The notes: generated by a model from the sequence alone, not told the origin. Shown: positions 48,563-60,072, counted from the first letter of the stretch. The stretch: 64,000 bases of DNA from Dolomedes plantarius (GCA_907164885.2 OU015493.1:65470126-65534125); one strand, 5' to 3'. Made by a program: numbers and translations.

Positions 48563-50351
48563 TATAAATATTAGTAAATGCAATTACAGGTGAAAAATTG
48601 ATTGAATATAGTTTAAATATGTTTTAATAAAAATTGATTTTTAACTGCTGCTGTTAAGAATATTTATTTTAATAGTTTAGAAAATGTCTGTTCCACTTAA
48701 AGTCTTTAAGACTTTAAAAGGAAGTAAATTTTGTTAGATGGACTGAAAACTTTGTAAAGGGTTGCTTATATAATTGTTTTCTAAATAATTTTTGTTAAGA
48801 TTTAATATGGAGAGCATCAAACTAGCATATTTATATGATGATTGATAATTACTCTAAAAAGTATTGTGATTGCAAAATTGGTCTATTTGGACAAATTTTA
48901 ATAATTTTTCTTGTAAACAACTTGGTTGACTTAATGAAAGGAACAAAATAAATAGATTTTACAATGTACCATATCAGCTTGTTAAATTTTGAATGTAACT
49001 TTAATGTTTGAAAACAGTACTGAAGAGCTTCATTGATGGCATTGAGTAAATTATATTATGGTTTAAACAGCTTAACTCAGAACTATTATGCATTAAAGGC
49101 CCAGATGTTGGTGAATTTCAACAAGACCCAAATAACTGTATTTGCTGGCCATTACTGGTATTGTAATTGTGTAATAAGATGAATTGGAACATACTTAACA
49201 TTTCTCTTAAGCAATTGGGTTCATCAAAAGGTAGATGAAAATTAAGATGAATAAATTGTATTTAATAAAGATTTTTCATTCATGACAACAGAAAGGACCA
49301 TTGCCTTAAATAAATCATACTGAATTGACTCCTTTAGAAGGACCTGTTTAGCTGCTAATGAAGTAGAGTTACAGTCTGCTCATTCTTCTGGCCCATAAAT
49401 TTCTGATTTTGACTCAACATGCTATTTTTAAAATAAAATATTGAAATAGGATGAAATATTTTTCTACAATATTCTAATTAATGTCTGGTTTTTGTTAATG
49501 CTTCACCTATATTGATAATAATGGACTACTCAACCATGTGCTAGTTCAGTGATAAATATTTCCTGGAGAAAATGTTATACAATTATTTTTTCTTATATTT
49601 GAGATATTTTTGTGTAATGTTTGATTATACTAAGGTAAAAGGAGAATCAGATTGATGAGCAGTTAATATCTGTTAATTAATGTTAAGATATGTGGGGTAT
49701 CAGATTCCATCTTGTTCTGGAGAATTTAATCAGTTTCTTATCTGGATGAAAATTGCTAGCTGTAGAGTGTAAATTCTCCTGTATTGTATTTTTAAATTAT
49801 TTTTCATCATTTCAATCATGGATAATCGTTTTTTTGCAGGTTAATTTATGTAAAATACACAAACTATTATTTGATAAATTTTAATATATGTTCTTTTTCT
49901 GAATGTTTTCCTGTTGGAAATTTTTTATGTTTTGATAGTAAACATACATAAATACTGGAATTTTGAATTTAAACAGTTCTTAATATTTTATCAGGATTAA
50001 CCTCTTAAGTGTTCTTAGAAAGCATGTGCTACTCTTTCACTACGCTCATCTTGTATTGTGAGACCGCTTAGGGAAGGAACAAATTGTGTGAGTTTGGTGC
50101 TCACTCTGGGGACATAGTATTTACGCTAAGACCGCAACAGTGAGATATACAAAATTTTCATTTTGCAGCCTTTTCACTACATGCTTATAGCTCTATATAA
50201 AATATGCAGTTATATATAGGCAAACTATTGTCATTACCGCTTATTTTCTAGGACAAAAATCATAATTATTTTGTATACTTTTTGTAGCAGGTAATTTACT
50301 ATATAATATTACATACATACTAAGACTTTAATTGTAAATAAGTAACTATAA
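48563..50351. other. Non-coding, nothing recognised
   Basis: AT-rich. No domain-bearing frame and no transposon ends found. Confidence 0.4.
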
Positions 50352-50840
50352 TCTATACTTATATATAAAGAGAGAGCAATTTTGTACGTGGAGGGTAATC
50401 TCCAGAACCACTGCATCTATTTGAAAAATTCTTTCACTGTTTGAAAGGTACATTATTCCAGATGGACATAGGCTATATATTGTGTATATCTGATCAGTAG
50501 AAATAATGTTAGGGGCTTAATCCTAACAATCTCCATTGTTACCGCTACTATCTTCTACCGCTTTTTGTGCCGAAGATTTCAACGATCCTTAGCATGGTGC
50601 TATCGCGGTGGGCTTCTGTTCTGACGTTAGTGGTTCGAAACTAGCCGTTCTCTGGCACGCTTTTTTCTTTTAAAAATTAACTTTAATTATTAACTAACTT
50701 AATATTAATTTGAATATTATTTTAGGTGCTTAAAATAATAAAAAAACATTCTTTACTTAAAATCCTTTTTTTATTTTTGTATTTTTATTTCATCTCTTAT
50801 TCTAATTTTGGGATATCAATGTGTATCTATACTTCTATAC
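50352..50840 (+). mobile_element. Helitron 5' end, separate partial copy
   Basis: TCTATACTTATATATAAAGA after an A, followed by TGGAGGGTAATCTCC and about 120 more bases that match the Helitron beginning at 50841. After about 50500 the two differ. No 3' end of its own was seen before 50841. Confidence 0.7.
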
Positions 50841-52133
50841 TCTATACTAATATATAAAGAGAGAGCGGATTTTGTATGTGGAGGGTAATCTCCGGAACCA
50901 CTGCACCTATTTGAAAAATTCTTTCACTATTTGAAAGGTACATTATACCAGATGGACATAGGCTATATATTATGCATATCTGATCAGTACAAAGAAAATT
51001 ATGTTGGGCTAAATGTTGAGCTGATGCTTCACCTTTACAACTTTTCCTTTGTCAATCATAGTCAAGTAACCATAGCAACACATGAAACTACATTTTCATT
51101 TATTATCAGTAAAACATTTAATATTTTAAAGATCCAAGTGGAAGAGGTACTGATAAATACAAAAAGGATTTTTGAAATTGGCTACGTTTAAGGGTTTATT
51201 GAAGAAAATTTCATTTGGAACTACGCTTTGGACATTTAAGGTAAAAAAAGATTTACTATTTATTGGCTATCAACTGGAAATTTATTGGTGTAATATTACA
51301 GAACTTTATTTAACTTTATGTTTTTGAATTTATGTACAATTTTATGCACAATTTGCGTAAATCGAACTTGAATTATTGAACTTTATTCAAAAATTAAGGT
51401 GTTTCATTGAAACTGTGAAATTTATTGATTATTTCGAATAGGACTATGTTTGTTCCTTTATAAGTGAAAAAGTATTGCTTCAATTGAGCTGAAATTATGT
51501 ATAGATATAGTTGATAGTTCAGATTAAAACACAGGCATATTATTTTTGAAAATCGGCCCCGGAGTATTTTTAATTAATGTTTTAATGATTTTGCCTCTAA
51601 AAGTTGCTTATTGCCACAGCTTCCGTGGCTGTCCTCGCTGATAGCGAGACTATGGGGCCGAGTCGTACCAAAATCGGCACGCGGGTGACATGATTCAGTG
51701 CCTGACGTAGCAGGATTTTTTAATTTTAAAAAAAGTTATTAAATTTTTTGTGCCATTTATGGTGCTTTTTTTGTGTGTGGACTCTGTAGGGGATAGGCTA
51801 TGGGGCCGAATCGTATCAAAATCGACATGCGGGTAGCCCCCGGATACAATTCAGTGCCTTACGTTACAGTTTCCAATAAAAATTTCGGTACTTTTCCTTT
51901 AATATAAATAGATAAATCGCCAAATATGGTTTAATGAATTGTAACTTGCGTGATAGTAATCTTTGATCACGTGATATTAATTATTCATTAAGTTCCTATT
52001 TTTATCAGAAATGGCGTGATTCATCGGGATCTACCCGTTAAACATATTCTTCCAGCAATTAAAAGACTGGCGTTTAAATTTTACGATAGTTTTAATCTAC
52101 AAAATCGTACAGTTTATTACCGAGATTACAATC

Positions 52134-53291
52134 ATGACGAAAATTTGGGACTTACCTGTAACGGAAGAAGCTGCTGTACGTTTTTTTTTTTTTTTTTCAA
52201 GAAAAAGATATTTTATCGGAAAATAAGACGCGAGCTAAGAATCATGAAAGGAAGTTATATTTTGGAAATGACATTCGATGGCGTTGTAATGCTTCTACCT
52301 GCCGCAGCAAAAAGACCATTCGTTAAGTAACATGGTTCCAATCAACGCGTTTGAATTTTTTGACAGCTTTGAGATTTATTTACAGTTGGAGCGAAGAGTT
52401 AACTTCGGTAAAACGGTGCGAGAAACAATTGGAAATGAATCATAATACAGTCGTTGACTGGAACAATTATATGCGAGTAGTCTGCGTTAATTCTGTAGTG
52501 GAACGTGATCGAAAAAAAATAGGAGGGCCTGATTTGATGGTCGAGATGAAATGTTATGTGATGATATGTTTTCAAGGCGAAAAAAAAAACGTGGGACGCG
52601 TTCTCCCTCAACAGTGGATATTGGGTGGTATCTGCCGGGAGACGAATGAATGTTTTCTGATTCCGGTACCAAACTGATCCCTTAGCGTACTTTTAGAAGT
52701 CATCAAGGAAAATATCAAGGAAGGATCTACGATTTATTCCGATTCTTGGAAAAGCTACAGCACCACAAAACATGAAGAGGAGGGTTTCCCAGGGCCTGAT
52801 TATGAAAGCTGGGGGTCCCTGGGCAGATGCTATTTTGGGGCCCCCCTCTTACGAATATTTATAAAAATAAGAACTATCCATGGGCTATACATACTATTAG
52901 AAGTACTAGGTGCATACACCAAGGGGGTTTTGGGGCCCCCTAGCATCAGGGGGCCCTGGGCAAAGTCCCGATTTGCCCATGCGATAAAAAGGCCCTGGGG
53001 TTTCCACCATTTTAAAGTGAACCACAAGTTTTGTTGACCCAGAAACTGCCGTATTGCCTTCCTCCAAAAAGAAGCTAAAACCAGTGCCAGATCTCTTCTG
53101 GCGGGAGGTTGACTACAGACCCAAAAGATCGAGCGTCGTGTGGAAGCGCAAAATGGAGAAACAAAAAACATCGGGGAACAGCGCGGCAGCATTTGGGATC
53201 ATACCTTGCTGAATTTATGTGGAGAAGATTAACAAATGATCCATTTCAAAAAATTCTTAACGATATAAAAAGTTTTTGGCATCCCCCGTAA
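52134..53291 (+). pseudogene. Merlin (IS1016-like) transposase, broken
   Basis: A DDE transposase of the ISXO2/IS1595 fold. ATG at 52134 opens MTKIWDLPVTEEAAVRF, and a long T-run (52181-52197) then shifts the frame. The family pattern continues with IYSWSEELTSVKRCEKQL, VDWNNYMR, and KKIGGPDLMVEM. The first catalytic region is disturbed (a D-D-M-F-S reading survives in another frame), then NVGRVLPQQWILGGICRET and GSTIYSDSWKSYSTTK (second Asp) follow. A 208-bp MITE interrupts it at 52790-52997. After an extra stretch, [19 protein letters not shown] and [10 protein letters not shown] complete the C-terminus, with TAA at 53289. The Merlin ends were not found. Confidence 0.85.
52790..52997. mobile_element. 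hAT-type MITE inside the Merlin transposase
   Basis: Ends CAGGGCCTGATTATG and (reverse strand) CAGGGCCTTTTTATC. An exact 8-bp duplication GGGTTTCC flanks it (52782-52789 and 52998-53005). The interior is rich in GGGGCCCC words. The perfect duplication makes it the youngest layer of this nest. Confidence 0.93.
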
Positions 53292-53324
53292 TGAAGTGAC
53301 TGAAGTTATTTTTGTGTGTTTATT

Positions 53325-53445
53325 TTACTATTAAATGTGTTACTAAAATGTGTTTATGTGTGTGCTTTGTTGAATAAAAGTCGCCAACAAATCGCTTTAT
53401 TAAATGTGTTACTATTAAAAGTGTGTTTATTTATGTGTGTGGGAA
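53325..53445 (+). repeat. Local tandem duplication
   Basis: TTAAATGTGTTACTAAAATG and TTAAATGTGTTACTATTAAA, each followed by a GTGTTTAT...GTGTGTG stretch, are two diverged copies of a roughly 70-bp unit just after the Merlin stop codon. Confidence 0.7.
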
Positions 53446-53665
53446 GAAAGCTAATAAAGTGTGTGGTTAATTTGTTTCCAATTTTTATTCATGTTAATTT
53501 CGGGGTTATATACTTGGGTCTCTGAACTTAATCGTGTTCTTTCACATGATTCATACCTTTTGATCCGTCATCTTCTTCTAACGTTTTGTGTGTGACAATG
53601 CAAAAATTTAGTCCATCTATTACCCATTAAACTGTTTTCCTAGGGTTGTTATGTTGGAGACTTTT

Positions 53666-53932
53666 CATCCTCGCCAATGGCGATACTTAAAAGGGCGAAC
53701 GCCAAATGCGCCCGGCTAACGGAAAAGTACCAAAATTTCTTTTGCCATCACCATCAAAAAATCCCAAGGTCAAACATACAAATATATTGGACTTGACTTA
53801 CGGAAAGATTGCTTTACTCATGGACAATTATATGTTGGTATCTCTAGGTCAGGAAATGCGGAGAATCAGTTTATTTTAAAACCTCAGAAAAACGAAACAA
53901 AAAATGTGGTATACCATAAGGTTTTAAAATAA
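53666..53932 (+). pseudogene. Helitron helicase, C-terminal end
   Basis: The plus strand reads ITIKKSQGQTYKYIGLDLRK, then HGQLYVGISRSGNAENQFIL, ending VVYHKVLK with TAA at 53930. ITxNKSQGQT and QLYVxxSR are the last two helicase motifs of PIF1-type Helitron helicases. The Rep domain and the rest of the helicase are absent, so the element could not move by itself. It lies just inside the 3' end, where the end of the Rep/helicase gene normally falls. Confidence 0.85.
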
Positions 53933-54070
53933 ATTAAATCTACCTAATATCTACTTAAGATAGATAATTGTTCAACCCGGACAAAGTCGGGACGGGCCGC
54001 TAGTTATTTATATACAATTAAAGTGAATCAGGAAATTTTATATAAATATAAGAAAAATATGGTACACATA

Positions 54071-55609
54071 CACTGGTGTCCAAAAGTTAAGCATAATTGA
54101 TATTTATGTGAATATTTAAGGAAATCAAATTCAGAATGGCGGGAAACGTGATATACAATTGTAATACGGTTATACCATAAGATAACAATGCAAATGAAGG
54201 ATATTAATTGCTTTTATTATCCAAAGAAACAGTTTGAAAGAAAACAGCACAAACTAATAGTTTATACTTTAGTGAAAAAAAATATAACAGAAAGGTTATT
54301 TGGCAGTTTAAGAAGGTGTGTGGTTGCCTCTGCTAGCCACGCATGCTGCACAACGATTGCCCATATGTGCTATGAGAGTGTGGAGGAGTTGTGGCCTCTA
54401 AGAGTTCCAAGCATTGAGTAGAGCTCTATCGAGTTCTGGAACGGAGTTTGGTGGGTGTGGAAGGGCTGCAATTTGTCTCCCGAGCATATCCCCCACATGC
54501 TCAATAGGATTAAGATCAGGAGAGTGAGCGGGTCACTGCTTGTGTTGGATATTTTCACTTTCAAGGAAGATGTCGACCAGAATCGCACGGTGACAAGGTG
54601 CGTTATCATCCATGAATATGAATCCAGGACCGACATCACCTCGAAACAGCGAACATAAGGCTCAAGGACTTTGTCTTTGTACCTTTCATCAGTAACAGAC
54701 CCCGTGTCAAAGACGTAGAGGTCTGTGTAGCCATCCAGCATTATGTCTGCCCACACCATGACTCCCTTTGAAGGAAAATTATGTCTTTCCGTGATGTTTC
54801 TGGGTTGAAAACGAGTTCCACGTTCTCTCCATATCGTTATCCGACGAGAATCAGTCTTCAGAGTAAACCAGGACTCGTCACTGAACATCACATTGGACCA
54901 CTGTTGCAAACTCCAGTGCTGATGTTTCAAACTCCAATTTAGACGAACGTGTTTATGCGCACGCCTGAGAGGAATGCAAACGGCTGGTCATCTGGCATAC
55001 AGACCAGCATGATTGAGTCTTGTATAAACAGTTTGCCTCGAAACTCGCATTCCTGTGGTGGCTGGGAGCGCTGAACTGAGTTCTTTGGCACAACTATCCC
55101 TCTGACGTCGCACAGTTATTCCCAAATATCAGTCTTGTCGAACGGTTGTTACTCTTGGTCGACCTTATATTGGTCTTCGGGTAACATCTCCTGTACTTTG
55201 AAACCTGTTCCACAGTCTTGAGATCACACACTGATGCACATTCAAAATTTGAGACTCTTCGATTTGAGATCATGCACATTCCAGCACTCTAATAATTCTT
55301 TCCTTCAAAAACATGTCTGTTTGGCATCTTTGTGCCATCCTTCAGTCTTTTTGATCGTTTAACTTGCTCCTCAGCACAGCAATTGCACATAACCTGCCTG
55401 ATCTCCGTATAGCACGGGAACTGGTTTTATACTTGTTCTGACGTGCGCATATGTTTTGCGCATGCCGACGTCGACTGAAATGTTTTGAATATGCTTACTG
55501 TTTCACCTTCAAACATTGATTCTCCACAAGTGATTTTGAACAATTTGACCAAAATTTACTCACGCTCTTCCACATTTTACGAATTATGCTTAACTTTTGG
55601 ACACCAGTG
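54071..55609 (-). mobile_element. Tc1-like element
   Basis: Perfect inverted ends of 28 bp beginning CACTGGTGTCCAAAAGTTAA, flanked by TA (54069-54070 and 55610-55611). At 1539 bp with a full-length but broken transposase on the minus strand, this is a near-complete Tc1-type element just right of the Helitron. Confidence 0.95.
54308..55338 (-). pseudogene. Tc1-type (DD34E) transposase with stops and a frameshift
   Basis: Starts MAQRCQTDMFLKERIIRVLE at 55338. A linker with GRPRVTTVRQDR and the second DNA-binding part RVSRQTVYTRLNHAGLYAR come next. The catalytic core has NVMFSDESWFTL (first Asp), then GVMVWADIMLDG. A frameshift near 54610 precedes the second-Asp region. AHSPDLNPIEHVGDMLG (Glu, near 54500) and a tail ending CAACVASRGNHTPS, with the stop at 54308, follow. 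Single stops occur near 55280, 55165, 54975 and 54415. The DD34E-like order is readable but the gene is dead. Confidence 0.88.
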
Positions 55610-55704
55610 TACGTGATTAAATATTAATGACATTAGAAGTTAACAGTTTGAGTTTACAAAATTTATTTACTCCTTACCTCTTTTTTTTTCAGTATTTCAG
55701 ATAC

Positions 55705-56720
55705 TCACGCTTTAAAACTGTTTTTGTGTTTGATAGATTTTGAAGCAAGGAATTGCACACAAAGCAGCATCATAGTCTTTGCAATACTCTTGTTTGTTTC
55801 TGTATTTTTTTTCCTAGATGAGTGTTTCCTCAAACTACACACTATGCATCTTGTGGGTTCTTTTTTTTCTTTCTTTCTTTCCAGTTGGAGGAACATATTC
55901 TGGAAAATGTCAGTTGGTTCATCGGAAGAGCCTCGATTTCTCACTTTTTGGTGTATGATATTTTGTAACAGTTTTCTCCATAAGATGTACTGCAAATTTG
56001 ATTTTGTATTACAATTGTTTTCGAAAGTACAAAAGCATTAAAAATGGACAAATCCAATAAATGCCAAAAAATCACTTAAAAGTATTTATTTTTATGGTCT
56101 TGATCTTTTTACCTGATAATATCAGATGTTTTGATCAAGGATATCAACTCCTCCCATTGTATTACTATAATCAAGTATAATATTTGGTTTGATTTTACTT
56201 TTTCCTGACTTAGTAGTTACCATTTCATTTTTATGGATGGAACTTAAAGAATCATATCTTTTTTTATTTTTTCCATCGTAGTACCATAGTTTTTCCCTTT
56301 TGAAAAGCCAACATATTCTTTTTCTTTAGTTTTTCACTTTTTAATTCTCCAGGGATATCTTTTCCATTTGAACATAATGAGCAATTCCCCAAGCTCAGGA
56401 GAATTATAATAATTGTCCATTGTAAGACAGTATCCTATATTTAATATGGACTTTGCCAGAGTCATGACAACTTTTGTACTCATGAGTACTCATGCCTTTA
56501 TAATCATCTGATATGTGCATCCCCTTACAAATGCAAATTTTAATTGACCAAACATAGCCCCTTTCCAATTCATAAAATAAGAACATTTTTATGCCAAGCT
56601 TTGCACGTTCAATCAGTAAGTATTGTACCCATGAAAAACATCCATTTTACAAAACGGGGCTTTCATCTATGCATATATCTTTCTTGGGTAAATTTGCTTA
56701 AGAAAATTTAGCAACAAATA
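55705..56720 (-). pseudogene. PiggyBac-like transposase, broken
   Basis: Reading leftward: KDICIDES (near 56690), MFLFYELERGYVWSIKICIC with KGMHISDDYKG (56586-56490), a basic stretch with LSSIHKNEMVTTKSGKSKIK, then DYSNTMGGVDILDQ (about 56165-56125). The last is the typical MGGVDxLDQ catalytic region of piggyBac. The end has EPTRCIVCSLRKHSSRKK and a second Cys cluster (MMLLCVQF), matching the C-terminal zinc-binding domain CxxC...C...C. At least six stops or frameshifts occur. No TTAA-flanked ends were identified. The N-terminal half is not recognisable above 56720. Confidence 0.82.
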
Positions 56721-56799
56721 CAACATTTGACTTTCCGTATTTCACTTAAAACCGTGTTAAGAAATTCCTTAAATTTCTTTCCACTATTCTTACTTCAGC

Positions 56800-57044
56800 C
56801 CTTATTCTTTCATTCACAATACAAACATGCCCCTGTAAAGGAAGGTGAGTCTAGCTTGGGGTGTCCCAATGAAGCGAAATCTGTTGATGTGAGCCCAACT
56901 TGTTCATTCCTTTTATCAGGGGAAACAGGTGTGCAAGCTCAGTTCGCTTATCACATGAAAAGCAGAAAACAGGTGGATGAGTTGGACTCATGTTTGTCAC
57001 TTAAAGGGTTAAATCAAAAATATAATGAAATAGAACGTAGGTAT
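56800..57044 (+). other. Exon-like open segment, uncertain
   Basis: A plus-strand open stretch is preceded by a good acceptor (CTATTCTTACTTCAG at 56785-56799) and followed by a donor (AGG/TATG near 57042). It encodes KHAPVKEGESSLGCPNEAKS and later KSRKQVDELDSCLSLKGLNQ. It is richer in GC than its surroundings. It lies where the N-terminal half of the minus-strand piggyBac gene would be, so it may be a shadow or an unrelated insertion. Confidence 0.25.
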
Positions 57045-59213
57045 GTTTGTTTGTTTTTTCTGATAAAGTGATATACTAGACAACTAGACCTTTGAAAGAA
57101 TCTCAACACAATTTTCTAAAAGCATTCCAAATTAGATTGTTTTGTAAGCATTAATAAAGTAATGAATGCATTTAATAATCCAATCTATGTTCTCAAAGAA
57201 GTAATTTTAGAGATTTCTGTCTCAGTGACTGCAACAGGATGTATACTTAATTAAAAATAATTTTTTAGTGTATTCATAGCTATATTTTTGACAAATAGTA
57301 CTTTCATTAATTTAATTTTATTTTTATAATCTCTAATTCTAACTGAGGACAGAGTATTTGCCTAAAAGAGGGTGTTTCTTGAAACATTAACTTAAAGGAG
57401 ATGATGGACACATGAGATGCACTTGTTGAAAAAATGAACTCTGTAGTTTTGGATAGCCATATGGTTTATTGTGTATGTCAAAAATATCTAGTATTTCAAT
57501 TTAAAAGGGTGTAGGATGGGAAATAAAATAATTTCATATCTATAACTCATTGGGTAACAGAAATTTTTACTAAGGATACTAGGAAAGGTAGTCATTTCAA
57601 AATCTTAAAATAGTTCTTGGAAAATAACAGGATTTATATATAAGTGACCGTGGGGCAATATTTAATTGCAGTTTGTAAGTACAGGGCGTGAAGAGAGCCA
57701 GATTCCTAAATGCCCTTGTAATTAAACCATTGAATAATCTTAGTTTTATGGTCAATACTTATTGGTTTTGTAGAACATTCAGTAGTATGGGCCAAGTTTA
57801 AAATAGTTCTTAATAAAGGAATATTGTATTCTCGAGCAACAATAGAGCATTTTGTGGAACTACTGTAAGTAAAAAGAGTATTGTTATTCATTGTTTATTA
57901 ATTTATTTTCAGTATCTTTTGTAAGTCTATTAAATTATTCAGACTTAAAGAAATTTTATTTCTGAGAGGTTTGTACAAATATATAAAACATTGTAAAATT
58001 ACATGAAATTAAAATTTAATTTAAAGATGTTTTATTTTTATTTTATTTTTTCCTAGTTCAGGAGTAAATGAATTTTTTATTTGACAATTTAAAGAATTCT
58101 TTATTTTAAAATCGGAACTTTTGTTGAAATTCTCATGGTAAATGTAAACATTCAATAGAGAGCAAGTTTATTTATGGTGCACACACACGTGTGTGTGTAT
58201 GTATATATGTATATTATTCCGTTTTCCTGGGTTCGATAGGATTTAATAAAAATCTCTTCAGAAAATTCACACAAAATAAAATTTATTATTCTGTAAATTC
58301 TTCAGGCGCATACACAAATTCAACAGAAAACACGTAACAATTGTTTTCTATATGGCAGAAAACTCTAAAAACACAAGTCAGGATAACAGTCTTCAATACA
58401 ATATATGCCTAACGCACTTTCAATACATTGAATTCTCAGCTGAAAAGAACACAGAGTAGTGTTGCCAACCTCTACGAATCACCTCCCCCTATAGTCCAGT
58501 CAATTTGTGCTCAAAAAGGGCCCTCGGGGGAAAATTTTGGGGTAGTTTTGATTTCTTCCATTTTATATGTTTTTTGGGGTGCTGAATCCGAATCTAAGGT
58601 TTGTTAACAAAATTTCGTGACGCAACATTGAAAAAAATGCAAAAAAAGGTGAAAATTTTCATTTTTTGGCGGTTTTTTGCTTATAACTCGGAAACTATCA
58701 ACTTTTCGCATATAACCTTATTTATCAAAATTAAAGTACATAAAATTTTCTACAAATTTCACTATTTAGGTTTGTTTCTCCGACGGACCGTTTGGGCTCA
58801 AGAGCTATTTGAAAATTGGCGTATTTCGGCTGGCTCCGCAAAAACCCACTTTTTACACTCCAAAACTTACCATTAAAGGCTGTCATTTAATTCCTCCTTC
58901 CAATACAATGTAGGATTTTCAAAATCACACTGTATTTAAATTCTGTGCAAATATAATTCCGTCTTGTACGTCTTTTCATGTTATTTATTCTCGGCGAGCC
59001 TCACCAAATGATTTTATAACTGCCCCGTTTGGTTTAAAAGCCCTCTTCCATTCGATTACTTCACAGACGATTCAAGGCCAACTACGTCACCGTGTACATG
59101 CGTACCCAATCAACACCCCCTATATCCGATATAGGGGGTGTTGACCCAGTCTCAAGTCCCTTCATATTGTTCACGAGGCTTCCTCCCCTCCCCCCCCCAA
59201 AAAAATAAATAAA
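57045..59213. other. Non-coding; unclassified repeat-like part at 58456-59160
   Basis: Left part AT-rich with a CA/TG microsatellite (58180-58202). From 58456 the style changes: CACCTCCCCCTATAGTCCAG, AAAGGGCCCTCGGGGG and TTTTTGCTTATAACTCGG look like an unclassified interspersed repeat. A 91-codon frame there has no domain. Confidence 0.4.
59110..59144. repeat. Perfect 35-bp palindrome
   Basis: Arms TCAACACCCCCTATATC and GATATAGGGGGTGTTGA are exact reverse complements of 17 bp around a single C. It would form a hairpin or cruciform. The core TATAGGGGG also echoes CCCCCTATAG at 58485, suggesting it belongs to the same unclassified repeat. Confidence 0.9.
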
Positions 59214-59842
59214 TCTAATATATAAAAATGAATGTTTGTATCTCTGTAATTGTATAGAAATCCACAGTTTAGGAGCAACGATCGTGAAATTTTACATACA
59301 GGCGTCTTTAAAAACAGCCGAGGGTCTGAAGAACTTCAAAAATCGAAATTAATTACCGTTGATTTTTAATTAATAAAAAACCAACAATTTGTAAGCTGTT
59401 ACACTTTGTGGAATCACTCCTCTGAATATGGCGTCCACGTTAGGGTTAGCTGACAAACAGCGAGCGAAAAGATAAAAATAAACAAAATCAAAAAGTTTCA
59501 AGTTATATATTAAACCAGAATAATAAATGAAAATAATAATCTTTCAAGTCAGATTTTATGCTCTAAAATAAATCGGATCCAACGGCATATTGACACTCTC
59601 ACACGCGATGGAAAATTCGAATCAACCACGCTAAGTGTCACGATCTTTTTTAATCGCTACTGCAATCCCCCTAGCTAATGTCTTTGTGTCTATTGAAGAG
59701 TTAAAGACTAAGCTTCTATCCTGCTAACTTATTTCTCACTTAAAACTCCTCTTACTCCATAAATGTATGTATATTCACCAACCCATAGCAACTTTCCAAA
59801 AAACTGATTGCGTATATTTTTTACTTTACTCAACAATGTTGT

Positions 59843-59916
59843 GTATAATCGTGGCGTATTCGTTAAAATGGTTCGTTTGGTACCCCGTAATACTCGGGTT
59901 CGAGTCGGGATCGTGC
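59843..59916 (+). repeat. tRNA-like segment within the Helitron
   Basis: ATCGTGGCGTATTCGTTAAA (A-box-like) and ACTCGGGTTCGAGTCGGGAT (B box with T-stem) lie 30-35 bases apart. This resembles a tRNA gene with a degraded acceptor stem. I could not close a full cloverleaf, so I call it tRNA-derived. Confidence 0.5.
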
Positions 59917-60072
59917 AAATTTTGCTAAACCTGTATTTTCAGCTTTTTTATGAAGGCTTTTTTATTTCAGCTTTTATTTTATTATTTTTTTAATTATTAT
60001 CTTTATTTTTTAAATTATTATTATTATTTTATTTTATTATTTTTTAAAATTATTTTTTTTAATTTTTTTTTC

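Larger units (their letters stand above)
50841..54003 (+). mobile_element. Helitron
   Basis: The 5' end begins TCTATACTAATATATAAAGA. The 3' end carries a hairpin (CCCGGACAAAGTCGGG) and finishes GGGCCGCTAG, with a T after it at 54004. A 5' TC, a 3' CTRR preceded by a hairpin, and no TSD are Helitron hallmarks. A helicase tail (53750-53932) lies near the 3' end. Two diverged copies of a segment with TATGGGGCCGARTCGTAYCA lie at about 51650-51715 and 51800-51870. A Merlin element is inserted in the middle. Confidence 0.88.

Noticed and set aside
50590..50650. GTGGTTCGAAACTAGCC as the B box of a tRNA gene
   Set aside because: No matching A box, acceptor stem or anticodon arm could be placed around it.
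52351..52677. Frame that could be called a separate hypothetical protein
   Set aside because: It is the middle part of the frameshifted Merlin transposase.
53109..53291. Short frame with [13 protein letters not shown] as its own gene
   Set aside because: It is the C-terminal end of the same Merlin transposase.
58601..58876. 91-codon plus frame
   Set aside because: No domain; it lies in an unclassified repeat and its composition looks non-coding.
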